Source of the DNA: an uncultured Granulosicoccaceae bacterium
GTDB lineage: Bacteria > Pseudomonadota > Gammaproteobacteria > Granulosicoccales > Granulosicoccaceae
Length of the DNA: 34,532 nucleotides
Reading direction: 5' to 3'
Assembly: GCA_937922945.1 (NCBI GenBank)
Contig: CAKZUP010000035.1
Span: 1 to 34,532, forward strand
Shown: piece after piece, positions 7,552 to 15,515 of the stretch
Layout: every line of letters starts with the position of its first letter
How positions within the stretch are numbered: the first letter of the stretch is position 1
The notes under the pieces: model-generated
The model's database searches: none
The model's input: the letters and a program-made list of their open reading frames with translations, nothing else
Told to the model about the DNA's origin: nothing
Made by a program: the position numbers and the translations under genes

Positions 7552-8421
7552 ATGAAACTACACCGTTCAGTTCTTAAATTTTTACCGCTACTTACCCTTA
7601 CAACGGCCATGGGTATAACGGCTGTGGGTATAACGACTATGGGCGCTAGCTTGCCAGCACGAGCAGCAGATTGTGCAGCCGGAAAAACGATTAAGGACGG
7701 AACGCTCACCATCGCTACCGGTAATCCTGCGTACTTCCCGTGGGTGATGGATAACGACCCATCTTCGGGTAAAGGATTCGAGGCAGCCGTTGCTTATGCT
7801 GTTGCCGAGAAAATGGGGTTCTCAAAAGATCAAGTTGAATGGACATCGGCATCATTCGATCAGTCAATTCAGCCGGGCACAAAAGACTTCGACTTTAATC
7901 TGCAACAGTTTTCAATCACTCAAGAACGTGAAAAGGTCGTGGATTTCTCTGCACCCTACTACTCTGCCGCCATGGCAGTGCTGGTTCGCAAAGGCGCGGT
8001 AGACAACGGGGCCGAGCCAACCGTTGCATCATTAAAGAACCTGAAATGGGGTATCGATGCAAACACCACAGCATTGAAAATGCTTCAAGACAACATAATG
8101 CCCACCAGCGATCCTTTGCTGTACGACGACAATGTCAACGTCACAGAAGCCATGAAAGCAAACCAAATAGATGCGGCACTGTTTGACTTACCCACCGCGC
8201 TATACCTAGCGGCAGTGGTTCTCGATGATGGGGTTGTTCTCGGACAGTTCCCAGCAGACAGAACCGAAACACCCGATCAGTTCGGGTTACTGATGGAAGA
8301 AGGCAGCGCTTTAAAAGAATGTGTCGATAATGCCGTACTCGCTATCACAAACGATGGCTCGTTAACAAAAATCGAAGCGCAGTGGTTACAGGAAACAACC
8401 GGCGTACCGGTAATCAAGTAG
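7552..8421 (+). CDS. Amino-acid ABC transporter substrate-binding protein, family 3
   Basis: Periplasmic binding protein of a polar amino-acid importer. The start ATG has GGAG nine bases upstream. A long signal peptide (about 38 residues, cleavage near ARA/ADC) contains a short in-frame repeat, MGITAVGITTMG. The mature protein shows family-3 features: GTLTIATGNPAYFPW, GFEAAVAYAVAEKMGF (the binding cleft and first lobe), FDFNLQQFSITQEREKVVDF followed by SAPYYSAA (carboxylate-binding T/R segment), and LTKIEAQWL near the end. 289 residues is normal. Permease and ATPase genes follow without gaps, so this is a three-gene operon with a single permease that presumably acts as a homodimer. The ligand is not predictable. 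Confidence 0.92.
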   Translation: MKLHRSVLKFLPLLTLTTAMGITAVGITTMGASLPARAADCAAGKTIKDGTLTIATGNPAYFPWVMDNDPSSGKGFEAAVAYAVAEKMGFSKDQVEWTSASFDQSIQPGTKDFDFNLQQFSITQEREKVVDFSAPYYSAAMAVLVRKGAVDNGAEPTVASLKNLKWGIDANTTALKMLQDNIMPTSDPLLYDDNVNVTEAMKANQIDAALFDLPTALYLAAVVLDDGVVLGQFPADRTETPDQFGLLMEEGSALKECVDNAVLAITNDGSLTKIEAQWLQETTGVPVIK

Positions 8422-9243
8422 TTGACAAACCGAAGCGCCGCCAGGGTAGCGTACGACAAAAAACAGAAAACCAAAGGCTTGCTCATAGCCACGGTTAGTA
8501 CCGGTCTGGTATTCGCTGCGCTTGTTGTATTGATTCCCAAAGCACCCGGTTGGGACAAAGTGCGCAGCAGTTTTTTTGATGGCGACATACTGCTATCCAC
8601 ATTCCCATCGCTATTAAACGCGTTCCTGCTCGATATTGCCATTTTTCTGTGGTCACTACCGGCTATTGCCATTCTCGGGCTGCTTATTGCTTTGTCGCGA
8701 GATCAGAAATCACCCGCGATGTTTCCATTGCGTCTGCTGGGAATTGTTTATACGGATATTTTTCGAGGTGTGCCGGTGATTCTTACCGTATTTCTTATCG
8801 GTTTCGGTATTCCAGGCTTAGGCTTATCACGACCGTGGAATAGCCCGTATATTTGGGGTTCACTTGCACTTGTTCTTACCTACTCTGCCTATGTATCAGA
8901 GATTATTCGCAGTGGTATTGAATCTGTGCATGAGAGTCAGCGTTCAGCTGGTAAGTCCCTTGGCCTTAGCAACAGAGACACGATGCGATACATTGTTCTT
9001 CCTCAAGCATTACGGCGTGTTGTTCCCGCGAACATGAATATGCTAGTTGCATTGCAAAAAGATGTTGCCCTGTTGTCGTTTATAGGGCCGGTGGAAATAC
9101 TCAGACAAGCCGGTGTACACAAATCATTGCTCGCTAACTTCACGCCGTATGTCGGAGCCGCACTCATATTCCTGATGGTAACCGTCCCTGCCACGCGCTA
9201 TGCAGACTATTTACTCGCCAAACAGCACCGGGAACGTTCCTAG
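8422..9243 (+). CDS. Amino-acid ABC transporter permease (HisM/GlnP type)
   Basis: 273 residues. Several hydrophobic segments, and the family EAA loop GKSLGLSNRDTMRYIVLPQALRRV split over SAGKSLGLSN and IVLPQALRR, identify a polar amino-acid permease (His/Glu/Gln/Arg/opine family). An N-terminal extension and first helix (about 20-40) precede the usual core, making it longer than the common 220-250 residues. The reading begins with TTG at 8422, directly after the TAG of the binding-protein gene; no in-frame ATG exists before the conserved core, so a TTG start coupled to the upstream stop is the best choice. It is followed by the ATPase gene with a one-base overlap. Confidence 0.9.
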   Translation: MTNRSAARVAYDKKQKTKGLLIATVSTGLVFAALVVLIPKAPGWDKVRSSFFDGDILLSTFPSLLNAFLLDIAIFLWSLPAIAILGLLIALSRDQKSPAMFPLRLLGIVYTDIFRGVPVILTVFLIGFGIPGLGLSRPWNSPYIWGSLALVLTYSAYVSEIIRSGIESVHESQRSAGKSLGLSNRDTMRYIVLPQALRRVVPANMNMLVALQKDVALLSFIGPVEILRQAGVHKSLLANFTPYVGAALIFLMVTVPATRYADYLLAKQHRERS

Positions 9244-9983
9244 TGGCAACAGTAAAACTCAACTTAAAAGGTATTCACAAATCGTTTGGTGATATCCCCG
9301 TGTTGAAGGGTATTGATTTATCGGTAGACGAAGGTGAAATGGTGTGTCTTATTGGCTCCTCTGGCTCGGGGAAGTCAACATTATTGCGTAGTATTAATTT
9401 ACTTGAACCCATCGACGATGGAGAAATACTCTTCAATGGAACTGACATATCGGTTCCCGGATTCAACCCGCAACCAGTACGTCAGAAAATCGGTCTGGTT
9501 TTCCAGAGTTTTAATTTGTTCCCCCACATGACAGCTCTTGAAAATGTCACGCTTGCACCACGCAGAGTGTTTAAAGAACCGCGCGATACACTCGTGCCTG
9601 AGGCCGAAGCGCTGTTTGCAAAGTTTGGTCTGGCAGATCGAATGGCACACTACCCAGATCAACTCTCCGGTGGACAACAGCAGCGCGTCGCGATTGTCAG
9701 AGCGCTGGCAATGAAACCTCAAATTATGTTATTCGATGAGGTCACCTCTGCGCTTGACCCCGAACTCATAGAGGAAGTACTCGACGTACTACGCCAATTG
9801 CGAAGATCTGGCATGACCATGATATTGGCAACGCACGAGATAGGCTTTGCAAAAGAAGTCGCCGATACGGTATGCATGCTTGATGAAGGAAAAATTATCG
9901 AAAAAGCACCACCGGATATCCTGTTCAACAATCCAACTAAGCCAAGAACTCAGCAGTTCTTGTCGTCGGTTTTGAATCGCTAA
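9243..9983 (+). CDS. Amino-acid ABC transporter ATP-binding protein (GlnQ/HisP type)
   Basis: 246-residue ATPase of the importer. Motifs in order: Walker A GSSGSGKST (38-46), Q-loop VFQSFNLFPH, signature LSGGQQQR (141-148), Walker B IMLFDE (161-166) with D-loop SALDPE, and the switch histidine in ATHE (His198). VFQSFNLFPHMT and LDPELI are typical of GlnQ/HisP proteins. The start is GTG at 9243, in TAGTG, overlapping the permease stop by one base. The last gene of the operon; it converges on the DksA-like gene with 68 bases between them, where I see no clear terminator hairpin. Confidence 0.95.
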   Translation: MATVKLNLKGIHKSFGDIPVLKGIDLSVDEGEMVCLIGSSGSGKSTLLRSINLLEPIDDGEILFNGTDISVPGFNPQPVRQKIGLVFQSFNLFPHMTALENVTLAPRRVFKEPRDTLVPEAEALFAKFGLADRMAHYPDQLSGGQQQRVAIVRALAMKPQIMLFDEVTSALDPELIEEVLDVLRQLRRSGMTMILATHEIGFAKEVADTVCMLDEGKIIEKAPPDILFNNPTKPRTQQFLSSVLNR

Positions 9984-10051
9984 AGGGAACCCATCAGCCA
10001 AGCACGGACTATTTGCACTTTTTGGGAAATTCAGCTTAGAATTTCAGCTTA

Positions 10052-10318
10052 TTAGCGGAGCTGACTATCCTTGCTGCCTCTACGATTAAACAAAGTGTCT
10101 TGCTGCTCTCTATCGTCAAGCTCAGATTGACACTGTACGCACAATCGAACGCCCTGCAATGCCTCACGACGAGCCTGAGGAATGAGTTCACCGCACTCAT
10201 CGCAGTTTTTCGCACTCTCACCTTTAGGCAAACGATCTCTTGCGCGTTTAACGGAATCGTTCACGCTATCGTCTATTTGGTCTTGCACAGCACCGTCTTT
10301 CGACCAACCACCTGCCAT
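10052..10318 (-). CDS. TraR/DksA-family C4 zinc-finger protein (YbiI-like)
   Basis: 88-residue cytoplasmic protein. The C-terminal half has an intact C4 zinc finger, Cys39-x2-Cys42 (CDECGE) and Cys60-x2-Cys63 (CVQC), joined by the family segment IPQARREAL-GVRLC. The N-terminal half has an acidic helix with QDQIDDSVNDSVKRARDRL, as in the short YbiI/TraR proteins. Relatives bind the RNA polymerase secondary channel, but YbiI-type proteins have no firmly established role, so only family membership is claimed. It lies 60 bases downstream of a membrane-protein gene on the same strand and could be read from it or from its own promoter. Confidence 0.9.
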   Translation of the reverse strand: MAGGWSKDGAVQDQIDDSVNDSVKRARDRLPKGESAKNCDECGELIPQARREALQGVRLCVQCQSELDDREQQDTLFNRRGSKDSQLR

Positions 10319-10378
10319 ATCACCGCTCCCTTTAAACGTCGTATAAGCACCCGTTGCACGTTGGAGCGAAATTAAAAG

Positions 10379-11617
10379 CTACTTCGCTTTTAAAAAATCC
10401 AACATTTCAGCTGTCGACTTTTCGCGTGCAGCGTGTATTGAGAAAAAACACCAACAAACAACCACCGCCACTAAAGAATACTGCGCAGCAAAAAAACGTG
10501 TCCAGCCAACCGGGAACAAAAGAAAGTGCAGTAAAAAATAAACCGCAGATGAAAGTATGACAAACAATAAATCAAGGTGCTGAACAGAAAATTTCAAATT
10601 CGCAGTCTGGGAAAAATACCGAGACGCTAATATCACTACCCCCATAACCGTTAACATACAAAAAGCAAAAAATATCGGGATGTAGGAAAAAGAATAAATG
10701 CCTATATTCAAGATCTCCAGATACTGAGATACAGGCACCGGATAATGGTAATCCGCGGGATGCGTCGGTTTCTCGCCAAAGTTATACCCTAGCAAGGAGC
10801 TCCAGGGATCTCCCTCCACGATGACATGATTCAAATACAAATAGGCAAAGATGGTAGCTAAACCACTGATGACAACCAGTACTTTCGATACACGATTACC
10901 GAAAAGTAGATACGCATGAAAAAGTCCGATCAGCAGAATTAGATCGGTTCGGATAAACACAACAAGCGGTAAGAGAATTAAAAGCAGAAGAAGCTTATTT
11001 CTGAGTAATATAAAATATAAACTAATGGTTGTTAATGCCGCCAACGCATCGGGCGTTGCTAATCGAGCCACCGTCATAAGACCAAACGCCAGCACGATAA
11101 AGGGCATGACAAAGTGCATCGCAACAGGAAGCTTCGCTGGAATAAGCCTCATTAGAAGCAGCAGGGATATAACAGCACATAGTGTTGAGAAAAAGTAGTA
11201 TGCGAAGACCGGATTTAACCCCGATGCGAGCATGCCTGCCATAATGTAGTTGTAAACAATTCGAGCATCGTAGAAGAAAGTCATGGTTTGCCGAAATGCT
11301 TCTGAATCTTCGGATAGCACAAAGCGACTGGGTGAACCCAATAATGAAGAATAAGCATGAGTAGGAAGCGCTTTAACAGCCGCTTCGTACACATTGGTGT
11401 GCAACACGTCAATGGGTTGCTCATCGACAATTTGCATCGCATTTGCCATATACGGCAATAAATCCCACTCATAGGTCGGTTTTGTTAACGTTAAACTGGA
11501 AAATAGCGTAATAAAAACCAACATCATTACAGCTAGTAACGATTCTTGTTTGCCTGATATCCAGCTAATCAGCTTACCGCGTGTTGATTGCGCATCATGT
11601 GATGTAATTGTATTCAA
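10379..11617 (-). CDS. Polytopic membrane protein, possible GT-C-type glycosyltransferase
   Basis: 412 residues with about ten hydrophobic segments. After the first helix comes an extramembrane loop (TKPTYEWDLLPYMANAMQ) holding acidic residues, then a long loop before the second helix; this layout, and short TPDA and FIRTDL loops further on, recall lipid-linked-sugar-using GT-C glycosyltransferases. I do not recognise the family with certainty. The start appears to be TTG at 11617, with GGGA about six bases upstream; no nearby in-frame ATG precedes the first helix. It lies downstream of an acyltransferase-3 gene (176-base gap), so both may decorate a surface glycan. That role is inference. 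Confidence 0.7.
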   Translation of the reverse strand: MNTITSHDAQSTRGKLISWISGKQESLLAVMMLVFITLFSSLTLTKPTYEWDLLPYMANAMQIVDEQPIDVLHTNVYEAAVKALPTHAYSSLLGSPSRFVLSEDSEAFRQTMTFFYDARIVYNYIMAGMLASGLNPVFAYYFFSTLCAVISLLLLMRLIPAKLPVAMHFVMPFIVLAFGLMTVARLATPDALAALTTISLYFILLRNKLLLLLILLPLVVFIRTDLILLIGLFHAYLLFGNRVSKVLVVISGLATIFAYLYLNHVIVEGDPWSSLLGYNFGEKPTHPADYHYPVPVSQYLEILNIGIYSFSYIPIFFAFCMLTVMGVVILASRYFSQTANLKFSVQHLDLLFVILSSAVYFLLHFLLFPVGWTRFFAAQYSLVAVVVCWCFFSIHAAREKSTAEMLDFLKAK

Positions 11618-11793
11618 AATTATCCCAATTCAAAATCAGACCGCTTTAAAAAATTAGACTACGACATTAAACGACACCAATTCATTTAATAGGCCATTTT
11701 AGTCATGCTTTTGCTCTGAACGCTTAAAATGATGCAATTCTTGCTGACCTGTCAACTCGATGACGGCAAGTGCCATTCATCTGGCAGATTATC

Positions 11794-12804
11794 CTAGTTC
11801 ATGGGCGCTGTGCGATATCGAGGGTTCGCGCACCATCGATTGTTAATGTATTTTCGGAGCGGGTTCTCGAGTAGAAAAAAAGACCCTGCCCCAACAACGA
11901 CTGACAAGACGAATCCAGTAATCTGCCCACCCGGAAGCGCATAATAGAGTTTATAAAAAATCTGCTGCCACAAATATATCGAATAGGAAAGAATACCTAG
12001 CCACCGAAGTGGTGCGAACATAAGCAGTGCTTGCATCGACGGGGTTGCGTCGAGCAAATGATTTACAGCAATACCGAGTAAAATTGGGCTCAACAGAAAC
12101 ATTAACCATATCGGCAGTACATCGATATAGCAAACAAACGCAATGATTAGAAATAGGAGGGGTACATAGGCATTAACTCTTATGTCATGGTCTTTGCGAA
12201 TAAGGTTATAGGCCGCGGAAAATGTGATAAATCCTATGGCAGATTCCGTTCTGATAAGTGAATATTCAAACTGCTGGGCGGGTAGCGTTATATAGTTGTA
12301 ACAATTCAGGCCTACTGACAACAAAAATAGAACCATTAGTGCACCCGCGACTTTTCCACGAGACAGTAGAACGAGTGAAATCAGGCTCATGATAATGTAA
12401 CTGTGTTCTTCTACATTCAAAGACCACAGATGACCAGTTGGAAGCGGTGAAGAGAAATATTCCGGCTCTACTGGAAAATAGGTACGAACAAAGAAAAGAG
12501 AAGCGATGAATTCAACCACTTTAAAATCATACTTCAGTAGCACGCTTACGGCGAACGCAGCAATCAAAAAGACAAACAGCGCCGGAACAACGCGACTGAA
12601 GCGGCGAATGTAAAAATCCCGCAGGCGCATACGATCTATGAACAGGATATTGCTCATTAACATTCCGGATAAAACGAAGAACACATCTACACCCATGCGC
12701 TCCTCCCAAACCCATTTTGAAAAGGTAAAGTGCCCCACTAGCACAAGCAGGATCGCCAATCCTCTCCAGCCATCCCAAACCGCTATTCTTGTACTAGAAC
12801 TCAT
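11794..12804 (-). CDS. Acyltransferase family 3 (OafA/YrhL-like) membrane protein
   Basis: 336 residues. The family signature is clear: WDGWRGLAILLVLVGHF with the conserved Arg14-x10-His25 pair, FFVLSGMLMS, and RDFYIRRFSRVVPAL, then about ten transmembrane helices, a central GHLWSLNVEEH (the usual LWSLxVExxxY motif; here His replaces the expected Gln/Phe region) and a last helix with FFLLENPLRKYI. Such proteins transfer acetyl or other acyl groups from the cytoplasm to exported sugars such as O-antigen, exopolysaccharide or membrane glycolipids. It lacks the SGNH domain of longer OafA proteins. It is followed by the predicted glycosyltransferase-like gene. The acceptor is unknown. Confidence 0.93.
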   Translation of the reverse strand: MSSSTRIAVWDGWRGLAILLVLVGHFTFSKWVWEERMGVDVFFVLSGMLMSNILFIDRMRLRDFYIRRFSRVVPALFVFLIAAFAVSVLLKYDFKVVEFIASLFFVRTYFPVEPEYFSSPLPTGHLWSLNVEEHSYIIMSLISLVLLSRGKVAGALMVLFLLSVGLNCYNYITLPAQQFEYSLIRTESAIGFITFSAAYNLIRKDHDIRVNAYVPLLFLIIAFVCYIDVLPIWLMFLLSPILLGIAVNHLLDATPSMQALLMFAPLRWLGILSYSIYLWQQIFYKLYYALPGGQITGFVLSVVVGAGSFFLLENPLRKYINNRWCANPRYRTAPMN

Positions 12805-13340
12805 TGAGAAAATCCTGAATTACACACTTTTAGTTAAAAAGAACTTTATTTCCAGTTCCCGTTTTATCGTGATTCTATTCGAGATGCAATCTACCAGTAC
12901 GGTGTAGATCTAAAACAAAGAATAAACATTCGTTGTATAAAACCCCAGAGGCTGGCTTTTCCGAACTAGCTACCATTAACATGGCTCGAATGACCCCCAG
13001 AAAGCAATAGCTCCGGCAGTGTTGGTAGCTTTGACGTCATATTGCTCTAGGTAAGACTACTTATATAACGACCGACGGTGCAAGCTTTGTATGTGATTTT
13101 CCCTGTTTCGAGCACAATAACCGACACCGAACCGGCGTCCTCTGCACTAAGTCGTCTAAGCCACGTAGTCAAAGCTAAGTGGTTAACGCTAAGTGGTTAG
13201 TTAACGCTAGGTACTTAAAGCTTGGTAAATTCCGTGTAGAAGCGGAAGTTAAGTGAATCTGAATAAAAAACTATTAGTCGACTCGTGCAAACGGACGAAC
13301 ACGTGGTGATGTGTTGAACAATGTCATGCTTATCGAGCGT
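12805..13340. other. 536-base gap between signalling operon and acyltransferase; no gene seen
   Basis: No supported reading frame on either strand. It must contain the 3' end of the GGDEF-EAL transcript and the acyltransferase promoter. The visible structure is a cluster of imperfect tandem repeats at 13174-13229. A small AGTCGACT palindrome followed on the minus strand by AATAGTTTTTT near 13268-13280 could be a weak terminator, but the stem is too short to call. Confidence 0.4.
13174..13229. repeat. Imperfect tandem repeats, GCTAAGTGGTTAAC unit
   Basis: Units: GCTAAGTGGTTAAC (13174-13187), GCTAAGTGGTTAGTTAAC (13188-13205), GCTAGGTACTTAAA (13206-13219) and a decayed GCTTGGTAAA (13220-13229). 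The second unit carries a four-base duplication. Related CTAAGT words lie just upstream at 13147-13160. It could be a multi-site binding region or plain slippage; no function is evident. Confidence 0.55.
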
Positions 13341-15515
13341 TTAACCTGCCAGCCTTAGCTTATCGCTATTTTCGGACAGGAAAAGCTCTTCTAGTAAAGC
13401 TTGTACAGATGGCATATTCTGCTCTAGTTCAATTGCAGAAACCGGCTTGCTGATCAAATAGCCTTGTATCTCATCACATCCGCATGAACGTAGAAACTGA
13501 AAGATGTCCACCGTCTCTACTCCCTCTGCCAGAACATGAATATTCATACTCTCCGCCATGGCAATTATTGCCTTGGTAATATCCGCATCGTGTGGATTTT
13601 CAGTAATATTTCGGATGAACGACTGATCGATCTTGAGGCGATCGATTGGAAAATTCTTCAGTTGGCTCAAACTCGAATAACCCGTCCCAAAATCGTCGAT
13701 ACTCAACTTTACGCCAAGCTCGTGCAGTTCATTAAGCGTATCCACGGCACGATTGGTATCAGATGCTAGCAAAGATTCAGTAATTTCCAACTCGAGTCTA
13801 TCTGCTGGCAATTGTGAATCATACAGGGCTCGCCTCACCGTATCGATAAAATCGCTTCTCATAAATTGATGAACGGAAATATTTACCGCGATTTGAGAGA
13901 CGGGAAAATCAGCATCTTGCCACGCTTTAGCCTGATGACAGGATTTACGCAATACCCATTCTCCTATGGCGATTATCAAGCCATTGTCTTCCGCTACAGA
14001 AATAAACTCTGCGGGAGACACAAACCCCAATTTATCATTCTTCCAACGCACCAGTGCCTCAGCGGAGAATATTTGCTTGTTTTCAAGATCAACCTGAACT
14101 TGGTAATTAACCGAAAATTCATCGTTATCCAGAGCAGATCTCATTTGGATATCGATGTTAGAGCGACGTAAGGCTTTCTCCGCCATTGCGTCAGTATGCA
14201 ACATATACATACTCTTGCCAGTTCGCTTAGCCTCATACATGGCCAAATCGGCGTTTTTCAATAAGGTTTCAATTTCTTCACCATCTTTCGGGAAACACGC
14301 AATTCCAATGCTGGGAGAAGAGAACAGTTCAAAACCATCAACCTCATAGGGTGCAGAAACAACCTCTATAATTCGTTCAGCTATTCTTTCGATATCGCTG
14401 CACGACTGGATACTGTTAAGGACAATGATGAATTCATCTCCACCCATACGCGCAATGATGTCGTTTGTTATTCTGTGCTCATGAACGGAGTCTGATGCAT
14501 TTAGCGTGTCAACTAAGCGATTCCCTACCTCACACAGCAACTTATCTCCAACGGCATGTCCGAACGAGTCATTAACCCGCTTAAAATCATCAAGATCAAA
14601 ATACAAGAGGGCTAATCGGGTATTGTTTTTCCGCGCATGCTCCATGGTTAGCGTTAGTTGGTCATGAAAAAGGACTCTATTAGGTAAGCGTGTTAGGGTG
14701 TCAAAGTATGCGAGTTGATGTACTTTTTTCTCTACCAAACGTTGATCGGTAACATCCTGCACTATTCCATTAATACTAATAGTTCTTCCAACTGAGTCAA
14801 GCTCAGGTTCTGCTTGCTGTCTAACCGTTTTTACTTTCCCATCATTCAGTATAATTCTATGCTCTATTGAAGACACTTCGACAAGCTTATCGACATTAAG
14901 CAGCCAATTTTCAACTCGATCTCTATCATGATGATGAACCAACTGTAGAAAATTCTCAATGGTAGAGTCTGTCTCCGCAGGCTTAAACCCTAAAATACGA
15001 TAGAGTTGATTGGACCATTCGCCTTTGGATGTACCTATATTTATACTCCAACTTCCCATTTGGGCAATACGCTGCGCTACAGCCAGCTTGGTTTGCTCTT
15101 TTACAAGTTGCTCTGCTGCCAGGCTCGTCCTATGCATATAGCGTAATCGGTGACACAGCAAAGACCAATTAATCGGTTTACTCGCAAAATCAGTTGCTCC
15201 GGCTACAAAGGCCTTTTCGATGTACTCATCGTTTTCTAACCCGGTTAACATCAGTATGGGGATATGAGCAAATTTGGGATAATCACGAAGTGCTGTACAA
15301 ACTTCAAACCCATCCATCCCAGGCATTTCAACATCCAGAATAATTAAATCTGGCGGGTCGGCCAAGACCATTCGTAACGCACTGCTACCCTCGTTTGCTT
15401 CCGCTACAGTAAATCCTGCTTGCGACAAAAAACCCATTGCCATCATTCTTGTGGTGTCATCATCATCAACAATAATCACCTTGGGTTTTGTGCCCGCCAG
15501 CATTTTATTATTCAT
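13341..15515 (-). CDS. Response regulator with PAS, GGDEF and EAL domains (cyclic-di-GMP turnover)
   Basis: 724 residues. The REC domain (about 12-128) has the acidic DDDD pocket, phospho-acceptor Asp61 in LDVEMPGMDG and Lys113 in SKP. A PAS domain (about 145-262) follows, with QMGSWSINIG and GIVQDVTDQR. The GGDEF domain (about 270-435) has DTLTRLPNR, FDLDDFKRVND and an intact MGGDEF (358-362). The EAL domain (about 452-705) has AEALVRW, ELEITES, DDFGTGYSSL, KIDQSF, LAEGVE and QGYLISKP, so both active sites look complete. The inhibitory RxxD site before GGDEF is not in register (ITND). The start is ATG 15515 in TGATG, or GTG 15518 in GTGATG; either overlaps the hybrid kinase stop, so the pair is coupled. 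The direction of net activity is unknown. Confidence 0.95.
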   Translation of the reverse strand: MNNKMLAGTKPKVIIVDDDDTTRMMAMGFLSQAGFTVAEANEGSSALRMVLADPPDLIILDVEMPGMDGFEVCTALRDYPKFAHIPILMLTGLENDEYIEKAFVAGATDFASKPINWSLLCHRLRYMHRTSLAAEQLVKEQTKLAVAQRIAQMGSWSINIGTSKGEWSNQLYRILGFKPAETDSTIENFLQLVHHHDRDRVENWLLNVDKLVEVSSIEHRIILNDGKVKTVRQQAEPELDSVGRTISINGIVQDVTDQRLVEKKVHQLAYFDTLTRLPNRVLFHDQLTLTMEHARKNNTRLALLYFDLDDFKRVNDSFGHAVGDKLLCEVGNRLVDTLNASDSVHEHRITNDIIARMGGDEFIIVLNSIQSCSDIERIAERIIEVVSAPYEVDGFELFSSPSIGIACFPKDGEEIETLLKNADLAMYEAKRTGKSMYMLHTDAMAEKALRRSNIDIQMRSALDNDEFSVNYQVQVDLENKQIFSAEALVRWKNDKLGFVSPAEFISVAEDNGLIIAIGEWVLRKSCHQAKAWQDADFPVSQIAVNISVHQFMRSDFIDTVRRALYDSQLPADRLELEITESLLASDTNRAVDTLNELHELGVKLSIDDFGTGYSSLSQLKNFPIDRLKIDQSFIRNITENPHDADITKAIIAMAESMNIHVLAEGVETVDIFQFLRSCGCDEIQGYLISKPVSAIELEQNMPSVQALLEELFLSENSDKLRLAG

